From Nymphaea colorata (lineage: Eukaryota > Streptophyta > Magnoliopsida > Nymphaeales > Nymphaeaceae): a stretch of DNA of 64,000 bases. Both the position numbers and the translations under genes were made by a program. The stretch is from NCBI RefSeq assembly GCF_008831285.2, contig NC_045147.1:15230854-15294853 (forward strand), written 5' to 3'. Of this stretch, positions 52,819 to 64,000 are shown in pieces (position 1 is the stretch's first letter; the number at the start of each line of letters is the position of its first letter). The notes beneath the pieces were generated by a model. The model was not told the DNA's origin. It saw nothing but the letters and a program-made list of their open reading frames with translations, and searched no databases.

Positions 52819-54749
52819 ATGGCTCTGCCCTCGTCCTCCACCGGAGACGACCACCCTAACCTCCTCCTCGCCTCCGCCGTCCATCTCCTCCCCTTCTCTC
52901 CGCCACCTCCGCTTCCTCTCAAGCCCGCCTTCGAGAAGCCCGTTCATGACCTCCACAGGCTCAACAGCTGCATCCTTTCGGCTGCTAATCAGTTCATTAG
53001 AACTGTAATGACGGAAATCGTGTCTAAGAATCCTCTGGTCCAGGGAGCTGTTGCTCTTTCTGCTGACCTCCGCAATTTCTGCAGCCAGGTAAAAGAAAAG
53101 CATCCACCCAGTTCTTGGCACTTTGCACTAACTATCTATCTGTGTGTCTATGTTGTGCTTGCCACTATGACCGAAGTCGATTGAACTAATTTTCTAAATT
53201 TTTGAGTTAACATCTTTTAACTGGAACGCCTTTAACTGATAATCTCAACGCGTATTATGTGTAATGATCTTTTGTTGCAATGCTTTCTTGTTGCTCATTT
53301 GTGAATTTTGTTGCTTTCTATGTTCAGTGGCCAAGCTAGGCCATATGTAATGGATGAGAAAAAGATGAGAAAAAAAAAGGACCAAGTATATGAAACTACA
53401 ACTACTCAATTTTTTACTGCTTGTGAAAGGCTGGAGGAAGAAATTGTGGTACCGTTATATGGTGGAGAAGTTCTCTGCTGCTGTTATTGCTGATTGGTGC
53501 CCTGCTCAGCAACATTAACAGCTATATGTGGCTTTCCATGATTTTGCTCTTGCTCAAGTTCTGGAAATTGACAAGAATTGTGAATACAACAACAATGACC
53601 TAGCTACGTGAATGACACATGGCCGTTTTGTTCAAAATTCGTATGTTTACACCATTTCAAGGAGGTGACCATTTTAGCATTCGGAACCTCATGGTATCGT
53701 TATCCGGAGATTAAAAAGTTTAGTTTCATCTACACTGGTATAATGATAACGCTTTGCTTGACAATAAATCCACGGAGATGGAGAAATTTTATCCGTGGCC
53801 AGACATTGTGCCTGTAGGCTACCGCAGAGAGCTCGAAGCATTTTTGCTTGCTTTTCAGGTTATGAAGAAGTTCTAGTACTTAAATACTAATAATTGCATT
53901 TTCTATCTTCAGGTTCACCGAGCTAGGTCCTTGACGCTCAATTCTTTGTCAGCACACAATTTTGCTGCCATCATACCAGGTGATTCTGTGGCAGGATTGG
54001 TGGTAGCCAATGGCATCAATAACTTCTTGAACATCTACAATACCTTGCTGGTTATCAGACTTGTGCTTACATGGTTTCCAAACTCTCCTCCTGCCATTGT
54101 TAGCCCTCTGAGGTATTCGGTATTCCTATCCTTCATAGTTCAAATTGAGAAAATTTCAGAAACTACAATCTCTTATCTTGGCCTTTCGCACATTTAGTAC
54201 ACATACTGTATATGTTTCTGCAAGCATTTCTTGATCGAAGAATCAAGGTCATGTATTGGGCTACCAGTAATAGGAACGAATGAGATTAAGGTGATTCCAA
54301 AAGCTAATGTTTTATAACCACATATTTGCAATGAATTGGTTCATCATTCATGGTTATGCTCTCTTGCCATATTAATTTGGAAGTTATCATGGTAAGTTTG
54401 TCAACCTTGCCATAATTTTTGCTTCTCAATAATCATTTCTTTCTGTCAGCAATCTAAAAACTCATTGGAACTATTTTGCAGCACTCTTTGTGATCCATAT
54501 CTAAATATATTTCGAGGATTAATACCACCCCTGGGAGGCACTCTGGATCTGTCCCCTATACTGGCCTTCTTGGTTTTAAATGCTTTCACCAGTACTGCTG
54601 CCGCTCTTCCAGCAGAGTTACCCGTTGACGCATCATCTAGAGAAGCTACTTCTTTTTCACATGGCAGGCATTTAAATTCCACCGTGAATCAAAGGATGTG
54701 GTTTAAACGCTTATCCAGCAGAGGTTCAAGGAAGAGTGATGCTGTTTAG
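52819..54749 (+). CDS. YlmG1-type YGGT-domain plastid membrane protein, 3 exons
   Basis: Plant homologue of bacterial YlmG (YGGT family). In Arabidopsis this family is linked to plastid nucleoid distribution and thylakoid or cytochrome b6f biogenesis. Exons are 52819-53088, 53913-54112 and 54482-54749, with GT-AG borders and a continuous frame of 245 aa. The Ser/Pro-rich N-terminus (about 1-40) could be a plastid transit peptide. Two hydrophobic segments follow: residues about 117-145 (ending LLVIRLVLTWFP) and about 181-200 (SPILAFLVLNAF). Between them lies the family block DPYLNIFRGLIPPLGGTLDL (161-180). The basic, Ser-rich C-terminus is not part of the core domain. Intron 1 (824 bp) holds an unrelated ORF. 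Confidence 0.92.
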
Positions 54750-55106
54750 GGTTTCTTGGTTTTGTTTTTTGGAGAGCTTGTATATTCATCTTTAAGCGAA
54801 TTTAGGAGCTCGTCAAACTGCATACGTTGTAAGAGGGGCGGCTGGTATTTTCTAGCCTTCAGTTGTGCAGTGGTTTGGGCTTCTAAGTGATGCTTCAATT
54901 CTTGATGAAATTGGCCTGTCTTTGTTGTATTCAATATAACTTTTCCTTGTCGTGGTTTGAGGTTCAACAATTGTGAATGGCTAGATTTCTTTTCTAGTGC
55001 CTTAGAACGGTTGTGCTTATGTTTTCTTGTGGGTAATCACAGATATCATTAGCAACTAGTTGGTCACATTTCTGTTCTTTGGTCCTTCTGTACATTTGGT
55101 TTTCCT

Positions 55107-55112
55107 AATAAA
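55107..55112 (+). terminator. Candidate poly(A) signal of YLMG1
   Basis: AATAAA lies 358 nt after the stop codon, on the long side. Earlier non-canonical plant signals could be used instead. Confidence 0.3.
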
Positions 55113-55261
55113 CTTGTAGGGGACCGGACCCCAGCAGGTTTGCATTGGAACTACCTGGTCACACGATCAGAAATCATAAGATGTGAACCATGGGACATAA
55201 TTTCTCACCTTCTGAATGTTGATTCATATGTTTCATTAACGCTTACGAGTTTAAAAGGGTG

Positions 55262-55520
55262 TTTACTTTTATGAAGGTAACTTTTCCGATAAGCCATCAC
55301 GCAGTCATTTTATGTCTTCCTACACAGATAGAATGACTTGTATATTTAAAGGGAAAAAAATCTTCTCTACATCTGATGATAGACTTTTTGCTAAGATTGC
55401 TGAAGCTTATTAATGTAGATTTTTCAGCATTAAAATTGAGACAAAACACCTGATCAAAGGCACAAATAGTAACACATATTCTCAAAGGATCCCTGTAATC
55501 TTTTACCGAACACCCCCATA
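55262..55520. mobile_element. MITE-like TIR element
   Basis: GGGTGTTTACTTTTATGAAG at the left and the inverted right end GGGGGTGTTCGGTAAAAGAT form an imperfect terminal repeat around about 260 bp of AT-rich non-coding DNA. Confidence 0.35.
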
Positions 55521-56104
55521 GAGGTTTTTACTTTAATGAAACTTATCCATCTCTGCGACTTTAATCTCATTTGTGTCTTAGGATTTAACAGACTTCTGGA
55601 TAACCTCTCTATGGTAATGCTAACCAAAAGGGGAGGAATAAGACCTCCTTACCTGAAATCTCCAAAGTTTGGGACAGAATTCGATGGTTCCCCATTAATG
55701 AGAACATTGAATGAGCATCTACTAACATATTCCATTATAAGATCCACCCGGTACTCTAACGAGAAGCCAAACAAAAGAATCCTTGGAGAGTTGCTAGTCC
55801 AGTTCCCATCTTAGGCAAGCACAGAAATGGGAGAGATTATGTGTGGATAAGTTCACCATTAATGGGTTTAGTTTTGGAAAACTGGAGGAACAAAGTTGGA
55901 CGCATGAATCTCTTTACTTCTTTCTCTCCCTTGTCTGAATCAACTCTCACTCTCAAATGAACTCTCTCTTCTCTCCCCACAAGAAGGTCAAGTGGATGCA
56001 GCATAGGAAGAAGTCCCATGGGCGGATAAAATTATTCATGATAAGTTCTCTATGGGTGGTTTTGTTTTGTTTGAAAGGTCACCGGAAAGTTGGATAAAAG
56101 CTAG

Positions 56105-56240
56105 GTTATCAAGGCCTCGCCTAGGCGACCCCTAAGCATGAGTCCTCATCTGTGACCTAAGTCCACCACTTAGGTGGCAAAGTATGTGCTTGTGCCTAAG
56201 TATGCTTAGGTTGGTGCCTAGGCGCTAGTACGCCCATAGG
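56105..56240. repeat. GCCTAGGCG-type repeat
   Basis: GCCTCGCCTAGGCGACC near 56115 and GGTGCCTAGGCGCTAGTACG near 56213 are oriented as imperfect inverted partners around CCTAAG/CTTAGG words. The texture is that of a decayed DNA transposon. Confidence 0.35.
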
Positions 56241-56269
56241 TAAGTGAAAAGTCACATTCCCTTTCAATT

Positions 56270-56790
56270 AAAGTTTTTTAATAACATATATATTGTTATA
56301 TACTTTATTTTGTATTAATTACATATTTTAATTTATTGTTAGGTTGACTATGTTGAAATATGTATACTGTTAAATGTATATACTGTTAGTATTGTGATAT
56401 CTCATACCTGTTTATATATATAGTTATATGTATTGTCAATTTGTTATAATACTGTTATAATACATGTTGTTGTACCTGTTATGTATTGTTAAGTCTGTTT
56501 TGAGATAATACTTGTCGTTATACCTGTTATATGTCTTGCAATGCAGTCTGTTATTTCTATTATATGTGTTGTAATACCTTTTGTAAGTATATACTTTTAT
56601 GTGCAACCTATTATATAGCATGGAATCAACCTGTTATATGCATATAATACTGTTAGCACCTATTATATAATATGCATTGTTTTGATACATGTTATATGTA
56701 TATGTTAGTATGGTTATGTACTTACACGTATTGTTGCTGTTATTTACTTATATGTAAACTATTATGTACTGTTAGGCTTTTTTTTATTAT
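56270..56790. repeat. Degenerate TGTTATATG minisatellite
   Basis: Over about 500 bp, variants of the word CTGTTATATGTATTG recur every 15-40 bp in the same orientation, giving AT-rich low-complexity DNA with a weak period. Confidence 0.7.
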
Positions 56791-56799
56791 ATTACGTCT

Positions 56800-56855
56800 T
56801 CTTTAAGTATTGATGGATTAAAACTTTTCTTTAAGTATTGATGGATTAAAACTTT
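56800..56855. repeat. 27-bp tandem duplication
   Basis: CTTTAAGTATTGATGGATTA plus AAACTTT occurs twice in tandem. Confidence 0.8.
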
Positions 56856-57908
56856 CTTGCGGATTTACATTCATTCTTATAGAGATTAAATTTAGTTTTT
56901 TTTGTTTCTTGTATTAGATTACATTTAAAGAGCAATGTTAAACTTCTTTTGTTAATTTTGCATATTCAATGAAGTCAACAATTAATTTTTGATTGTTTGA
57001 GTTGATTATACTTGTTATATTACTATTCTCCAATTCAACTATTTGCAATAGTTAATCAAAATAACTTGACATATTAACATAACTAAAATGCTACTTGCTG
57101 TGTCGCCCGGGTATACAACAAACATTTCTCTTACATAGGGTGAGGTGCTTTAGGTGAAAGAATACCAGTTATCTAAATGAGGTCAGCTTAGTCAAGATAC
57201 CCAATGAAGAGGTAAGAGAAAAAGTCAAGGGGGTGTTTGATGTTTGAAGAGAGCACTGATAAATTGTCTGATCTCGACTGAAGGTCTGATTTTTTTTTTT
57301 TCCTTTGAAAATTTGAAATTTTTATTCCTATACAGAGGGGCCAAGTTCTCGCGTTTGGTGGTGGACAACAATGCCAGGGGTTATCATGCGGTTATTGAGA
57401 ATTATTTATTAATTTAAACGCTAACTTGTAAAATTTTGAATGTCGAGTGGTCTTTGTGATAACAAGAAATGTTTAAGTCAGTCGCCGTAATCAGCAGACG
57501 TTACGCTTTGCCTGTTAGGTGACTTCAACCCAGCGGCCAGCCCTGGTCCCGGTTTGCATCTGTCTGCTCGGCAACCGGCAGGGTGGCGACCTTCTGATCC
57601 CGGCAGGTGACGGTGACTTTCCGGCTGCCGGAGACGCAAGTTACTCTCCACGTAGCTGGAGACGACTTCAGCATAGAAAGCCAAGGTTATTGATAGGGAT
57701 CTCTTTGGGCTTTTTTCTCTCCGTCTCTACCCTTTTTCTCAGAAACATCATTTTGATAAACTTTGGTTTATTAGCGGTTGCCAAATTCTTCAATTTGCGC
57801 CAATTTGATCTTAGTAGTGCTTAACCTTTGCCTGAATTGCTTAATCAGTTTGCTTGTTCTGTTGTTCATCTTTAACTAACGCGCCGTGCGAAGGAGGAGT
57901 GGAAGAGG

Positions 57909-60900
57909 ATGTCCCAGGAACGGTCACGGCGACCGGCCGGTTCCTCCGCTAATGATGATGACAATCTGTAACTCTCTCTCTCTCTCTTTCTGTTGTGAGG
58001 CTTTCTCCGTTACATATGCATGCCTTTCATTTTAAATATTGGAACTTATTGGCTTCATCTAATATAAAGGTTCATTGACCTATTAAATGGGTCTCGCCTA
58101 ACCAGTCATCGGCAGCCTATAAGCATTGTTGGCGGCGTTATATACTGCGTCTTGTTGGTAAGAGTGCCTGGTTGAGCGCAACCAGTTCTGAGTTGATTGC
58201 TTTAAGTTTTACTATAAGTTTGACAGTTGTTGGGCTTTTGTACTGTAATTGCTCTGTGTAAGTGTTTGGGCTTATCTGCTCACAGTATTTCTTTTTATAG
58301 ACAGGGTATGCTATTGTAGCTGCGGCCGCCCCATGGATATTCTATGCGGTACCAAAATTGAAGCTATCACTTCTTTGCAGTTGCAGTGTCGTTCTTTTGA
58401 TTGTAACAGGTTCTAGTTTTGGCTTTCTTTCATACAGTTTGCAATCTCTTCTTTGTATTTTTCACATTTTTATTTTATAATATCTTTGTCCGATGTTCTC
58501 TTGCTTTCCTTTTCTCCTCCCTTCCTCTTGTTTATGTTTATGCATAAGATCGTGTGATCATGCCTAAATACTTATTTCTATATACTTGTTAGTGAATCTG
58601 AATCAATCCTTGCTCATGTGTCGATACTGTACTTGCAACATTATCTCTGGGGAAGAGGTAGTAGGATGTCAGTTGCAATTATTGGATGCATAACTAACTG
58701 CTCCTGTGAAGTATACTAAAGTATACTAACTCCTCCTGTGAAATATACTAAAGTATTCTAACTCCTCCTGTGAAGTATACTAAAGTATACTAACTCCTCC
58801 TGTGAAGTATTCCTCTTGTTGGATTCTCTAAGGTTTTGAAATGTGAAGGCGTTTAATCATTAATGCATGAGCATTGCTGATTACTCTGTTGCGCCAGAGT
58901 GAGCTGATAAGAAGGGCCAAACCGTCCATGTAATCAAGCATGCAGAGTTAACCAGTTCAAAGATGAATTTCACTTGGCATATGAAACTATGAAAGACCTC
59001 TTTTATTCAATGTGAGCACCGTGACAAATCTAAGGTTCAAAAAATTCTGATAACTTCTTGTTCCAAGTCCAATAAAACCCCCTTTTTTCCTTGTGCTGCA
59101 GAGAGGTCCTTGACTTATCCATTTTGGTGGTTAGGGGAATTCTGTGGTGAGTCACGATTACCGTACTCCCAAACTTTTGTCTAGGCTATACTTGCTAGGT
59201 TGCATGCTTAGCAAGAAACACATTTGATAAAAATAGCTTGTCCGGAGGGTGGGTTGCACAAGGTAAAAAAATATAAGAGAAAAAATTCTATCACTTTAAT
59301 GAATTATTTTACAAGGTTATATTTCTCTATATGTCTGAAAGCCCTTTATGCTAATAAATGCAGTTTGAGGTCAAAATACATGCATATTACATATTTGTAT
59401 AAAATTGCTGTTGTTCTCCAGGATGCATATCATAACTTGTGTTGGTCAGGCCCAAATTCAGTTATGTAAAGTAGCTTAAAGTAATAATATCATAAAAATG
59501 TAATTTAGAGACATTGGAAAATAACAAGAAAATCACAAAATTTAGAAAAATCAGGAAACATTTTAGAAAAATATGTAATTCACAGGATATTGTAGACTCA
59601 GTAAATATGAACTATGAATTATGAGTTGTAGGATCAACTTGATGCCTTATTAGCCATTGAAAGGTATTGAGGGGTTATATATGTTTATGGTAATATGACT
59701 AGTCTGTATTGATAAAATAGATAGAATCGGATAACCTAAGAAAGGGAGAAAAGGCAATGGTCACTCTCCCCTTTAATCACCTTCTATGTCTTTTCCTCCC
59801 CTATCCTCATCAAGGCTTGTGTGGAATAAACTTGTAAGAATTTTACAAAACAATAGCATTTTTGTGCTTCGTTTTTTGACTGGCAATTAAGGGACAATTC
59901 TCCATGAGGTTTGAACTTGAGATCCTTTTGCTTATGATTGTGCAACATAACCATTGATACATGGTATTTGATTTGCCATGTGACTGCTAGTTCTTATGCT
60001 TAAGGATTTCATATGATTCTGATTTTTTGTTGTGACGTCTTCTTGGATTAAGATACAAATGTTTGAGGCAATTTGGTAATAAGCCGTATCGGTCTGGCTT
60101 TAAGATACGCCGTATCGTAAAATATTGTAATGTATCGTAACTGTATCGTTTTTTTAATAAATAAATAAAATCAAATAAAATTCCAAAAAAATCATAAAAA
60201 TCAGTCAAAATCAAGAATAATATGTTCTTCATAAAAAACATGTTTTACAGAATGATGACTTATTATTGCTATAAAGTTACGGTTCATCATTCGTAAACAT
60301 CAAAATTCATCAAGATAATGAGATTGTGAAAATGTTCAATGTCAATACATATAAAATGAAAGCACTCTCGACTCTCATTCATAATCCTCATCATATTCAT
60401 TCTCATCCTCATCTCCATCTTCTTCTTCATCTTCACCTTCACGATTTAAAAAAACCTCTTTCCTCTCAACGGGAATCAGCCACCCACGCACAAATCCATG
60501 GTTTAATCAATGATTTCACTTTGAAAATCAATGATTTAACGATGGAAATCAATGATTTCCATCCACGGCGGCACAATCTCTAGGTTAGAAATGAAGAAGG
60601 GGCATATTTTTATAAAGAAAACTCGAAAACGGGGGATTCATGCCCCCCTTTTCTGAAATCAGCCCATATCGTACGTATCGTATGACAGAGGCACAATACA
60701 CCCCTATTTACGATATAGGGGGTATATCGTATCGTATTTTCTAAACGATACGATACGTATCGTATGGTACGGCCCCGTATCGTACAATACGTACAACACT
60801 GGTTTGAGGACTCAAGTTTTGGCTTCATTTATCAAAAGCTAATGTACCAGCTGCTTATATTTTTAATGTGCTACAATGTTTTTCATATCTGTGCATATGT

Positions 60901-62879
60901 TTTTTCTTTTCTTTAGTAATTTATGAATTGGTACATATTCGTTGACAGGGATTTTCCAGCAATATTTGGTTTTCCAAGTGAGGAAGCTGCAGTTACAAGT
61001 AAGATATCAGACTTGGTCAGCATGATTTTCCACTGTCATGTTAGGTTTGGTCTTATAAAAAAAGAAAACAAGAAATGGTGAAGAAGAAAGCAGCAGGGAT
61101 AAATAAATGATTTACTGTGACATCATTTTGTTAAGAGAAGATTAGACATTCTGGTTTTTGAACTCAAGTGAATGCACATGATGAAACAAAAAATTGGATA
61201 AGATTGAATGTTGCAGCCTGTGCTTTAGCTTCATTTATTTCTACCATATTTTGAAGGCCAATTATGCCCTTAGGGCCGTTTGGCAATGGAAACAGCTTGT
61301 CACTGTTCCATGAATCTCTCCCAAAGATTAGGGCATATTCATGAAACACTTCTAGAGCATTCCATGAATCTGCCCCAGATTCGTGGAACAGTAAGAAACT
61401 GTTACTGTTGCCAAATGGCCCCTTAGGGGTTTTTACTATATTAATCATGTAAGAAGCTTCAGTCTTGTTTGTAAAAGATCTAGGCCTGCAGGAAAATTTT
61501 GTTGAGTGTTTGGTTTTACACAGTGACATACAAAGAGGGATAACATCAAAATCTCATGGAAGTTAAATGGCTGTTTGAAATAACCTAGTGAAAAATGTTT
61601 GTGCACAATCCCATTATGCGGAAACCATATTAAAAAATTCACAGGGGAAAAAGGGTGAAGAATCTGAAGATGTATGTTGGAACCCTCGGGCCTTGACCGA
61701 TTGTACCTAGTCTCCCTGGCTATCTGCAGGGTTCAGATATGGTTTAGTCAGGTTCTGTTTCCTGGTCTTACATCAGATCCGAGGTCTTGAATGTAATAAA
61801 ATGCACATGTATCCTATATCAGTTTACTGGTACTTTATCACTCATATTGGTGGAATTAATGTTTTTATTTTTTTCCAGTTACTATGCGTACTCTTTTCAG
61901 TCAGATTTGGTCGGGTCTTGCGATAGCAATATATGCTTAGCATCTGACATTGCCTAGCTCTAATTGGTGTCATGAAGTTTCGCATTGGTAATTTCTCGGG
62001 AATGTAATGACAAATCAATTTTATTTGGTAAATATTCTTCTTATTTTATATTGGGACTACATCAGAGTGTGTGAAATTTAAAATGGATCAAGGAAATACG
62101 AATGAATGACATGTTGGCAATATAATGGCTGTTATACTAAGTCTGTTGGGTGGTACAGGACCACAGGTTGATATCAAACCATGACCACCATCAAGTCTGT
62201 CTTATTTTTAAAAGCATGATCCTTTGAAAATTCAGAAATTTTAGAATGTCAGAAAATGATCAAGAATAAAAAAATAAGTTATGAGATGGTATTTTTCTAG
62301 TATTTTTCTTGCAAAATTATGCTGAAGCAAGTAGGCAAATTTTCCAAAATTTCATTGATGTTTGGGGACTATGGATCAAACCAAAGTCTGCTACAACAAT
62401 ATCTAATAGACTACAACAATATCTAATAGACTAATACATATCTCTGGTTAGCATACCCCTGAGCCTAACATGTTTCTTCAGATTTTGGGTATATTTTATT
62501 TAAAGTTTTAAACCACACTGGTCTGTGGATCCTGTACACCAGTTATGTGAATACTATTCGGTTGATATGTATTTTTCTTAATGTATGGGTGGCACTCTGG
62601 CATAGCCTTCCTAAGATCCTTCTTTGCTTCTTTTTCTTTTACTTCTCAGTGTGCATGGTCTTCCTGAAGTTGTTTGTATGCTCTTACTGCATCTAGGGTT
62701 CCATGCTATACTCTTCTACTTCTATGTTTAAGCATGGCCTGTTTTCAAATGCAGTTTTTTTTTTCCTGTTAGGTTGAAGAGGTCATACCTTGTTGAATAA
62801 CATTCTGGCTTATGATATTCTTCTCAAATTTCAGATTTTTGTTTTTACTATGTTGGTGTAAACTGTAAACACACAGACG

Positions 62880-62968
<89 letters not shown>

Positions 62969-63077
62969 GTCAAATTAACGTGCATAACTTGTCTAATTGT
63001 TCTTATGTAGGGTTATTTTACTTTCAGCCAGAAATTAAGGCCAGTAGTTCGCCTTCCTTTTGTATCTACCTCCTTTG
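57909..63077 (+). CDS. Plant TMEM192-like transmembrane protein, 5' exons (3' end not resolved)
   Basis: Exons are 57909-57967, 58070-58157, 58301-58409, 60949-60998 and 63011-63077. Borders are GT-AG and the frame is continuous for 124 codons. The product starts MSQERSRRPAG, followed by an acidic stretch and FIDLLNGSRLTSHRQ. One hydrophobic span lies about residues 36-60. After APWIFYAVPK comes a second, about 67-95, including SVVLLIVTG. Then QYLVFQVRKLQLQ and FSQKLRPVVRLPF follow. From memory this matches a conserved plant multi-pass protein with a C-terminal coiled coil, annotated as transmembrane protein 192-like; the name is less certain than the exon chain. A possible next exon at 63318 would reach TGA at 63362-63364, far shorter than the family. 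Either it is spurious or the copy is truncated; the coiled-coil part may lie beyond the window. The acceptor of exon 3 (58301) was set by frame. Confidence 0.7.
58693..58810. repeat. 32-bp tandem repeat, about 3.5 copies
   Basis: The unit CTCCTCCTGTGAAGTATACT plus AAAGTATACTAA recurs with few substitutions, inside the third intron of the TMEM192-like gene. Confidence 0.9.
60070..60803 (-). mobile_element. GTATCG-type DNA transposon relic (hAT-like?)
   Basis: The right end reads inward on the minus strand as CAGTGTTGTACGTATTGTAC followed by repeated GATACG words. The left end carries CCGTATCG and ATACGCCGTATCG words. Together they form long degenerate subterminal inverted repeats around 500 bp of AT-rich DNA. 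On the minus strand near 60440-60380 an open stretch reads EGEDEEEDGDEDENEYDEDY then a stop. An acidic C-terminus of this kind is found on some plant hAT transposases, so this may be an internal deletion derivative. It sits in the third intron of the TMEM192-like gene. Confidence 0.5.
61272..61423. mobile_element. MITE with GGCCRTTTGGCAA terminal inverted repeats
   Basis: AGGGCCGTTTGGCAATGG at the left is matched by the inverted right end AGGGGCCATTTGGCAACAG. The 152-bp interior contains paired TTCATGAA/CATGAATC words, so the whole unit folds back. CTTA flanks may be the target duplication. It lies in the fourth intron of the TMEM192-like gene. Confidence 0.65.
62391..62434. repeat. 22-bp tandem duplication
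   Basis: ACTACAACAATATCTAATAG-type units occur twice in tandem, intronic. Confidence 0.7.
62880..62967. repeat. Compound TA/CA/TACA/TA microsatellite
   Basis: (TA)n, (CA)n, (TACA)n and (TA)n runs follow one another without interruption, 43 bp upstream of exon 5 of the TMEM192-like gene. Confidence 0.95.
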
Positions 63078-64000
63078 GTGAGTGTTATTGCTGATCTTTT
63101 AATTATTTCCAATTTTTGTCGTGTTTCTGTTTTTCAGCATAGATTTGTCCAAGCAAATGAAGTAGGCAACACAGTTCATAATTAAAGTTTCCAGAATTGG
63201 TTTAGTTCTGAATTTTGTCATTCATCGATGTTTTGGCTTCTTTTTTTTTTTGAAAAAGAAATTGTGTATCAAAGTTCTTTGCTAGTTATTGCGATGATTG
63301 ACATATATATCGTATAGATGGCACAGTCCTCCAGCTGCTTGTTGCTCACCGGAGTGTTGGATGAAATTCCTAATTTGAGGACTTTGGTAACATCATACAA
63401 GTTCAGCAGTAGTTAAGTCTGCACTTGCAACCCTCAGACCTCAGACTTAAGGATCTAAGGTTGCATTGGCTTGCTCTTGCGACATGGGTCTGTGTGAGGT
63501 GTTGCCAGTGCTTGATCTTGTATTCAGTTGAGTTGAAAGCCCATCCTTTTGTGGACAAAAAAGGAAAAATCCTATTAGAGAAGTGGAAATTAATGTTGGA
63601 GAAATCCCTTAAATTGTGTCAAAGGCATGCTGAGGAAGCTGTGCATGCCATTTTGTGGGTGTTAATACAATCACATTCTTCTTATGCCCCTTACAGACTT
63701 CAAAATAGAAATATAGTTTTGTTGATAATTGTAGCATATGAGCATTTCTAACATTTTCGGTGTGCAACTAAGGACATGCTATGTTAAATTGCATAATTAT
63801 GATACTTAAACTTTCAAAAGACTAGTTTTTTTTTAAAAAAAAAAAATTCTATAGTTATAGATCCTTCCATGTCATAGAGGTACAGGGTTCAGGTGTGGGT
63901 GCAGTATGGGCATATACATATATAATATAAGATATTGTCCACAATAACAAAAGTATTAAGTAAAAAACATTAACTAGCTATCATTCTATCAATGATTAAA

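Noticed and set aside
58310..58420. Alternative reading of exon 3-4 of the TMEM192-like gene (CRSFDCNRDFPAIFGFPSEE)
   Set aside because: It splices in frame but only by starting at an internal AG (58386) and discarding the hydrophobic segment. The chosen frame keeps APWIFYAVPK and leads cleanly into exon 5.
1..64000. tRNA, rRNA, CRISPR, operon or phage features
   Set aside because: No foldable tRNA, no rRNA segment, no regularly spaced repeats; the window is plant nuclear DNA with split genes.

Overview
This is a nuclear segment from a flowering plant. The genes are split by GT-AG introns, intergenic DNA is AT-rich, and every recognisable product is an angiosperm family (plantacyanin, low-molecular-weight secretory phospholipase A2, B2-type cyclin, ERECTA receptor kinase, YlmG/YGGT plastid protein). 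The species cannot be fixed from the sequence. The grass-type GC gradient is absent, so a dicot or an early-diverging angiosperm fits better than a grass.

Layout: 1-5.1 kb has no recognisable gene, only one orphan exon-like stretch. A two-exon plantacyanin gene lies at 5512-6425 (+). The next 6 kb is repeat-rich and includes a complete miniature LTR retrotransposon (TRIM) with a 5-bp target duplication at 7886-8329. A four-exon secretory PLA2 gene lies at 12663-14243 (+). From 14.3 to 22.9 kb there are microsatellites, tandem duplications and MITE relics. A ten-exon CYCB2 cyclin gene lies at 23303-25779 (+), with candidate MSA elements upstream. A decayed LINE fragment lies near 27.1-27.9 kb. 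A 27-exon ERECTA gene occupies 42039-32086 on the minus strand; I reconstructed it completely as 999 codons. Its upstream region (42.0-46 kb) is GA/CT- and GC-rich. From 46.2 to 52.5 kb there are repeats only. A three-exon YLMG1-type gene lies at 52819-54749 (+). The 5' exons of a plant transmembrane-protein gene (TMEM192-like) lie at 57909-63077 (+); its 3' part is unresolved or beyond the window.

The genes do not form a functional cluster and each has its own promoter. Their roles are cell-wall copper protein, phospholipid hydrolysis, G2/M control, peptide-hormone signalling for organ and stomatal patterning, plastid membrane organisation and an endomembrane protein. I found no new multi-gene system. 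The notable signals are the intact TRIM, a possible second decayed TRIM, several short TIR elements of similar size, a probable hAT-type deletion derivative, and the one-exon-per-LRR structure of ERECTA. No homology search was run. Family calls come from recognising motifs, and exon borders from splice consensus plus reading-frame continuity.
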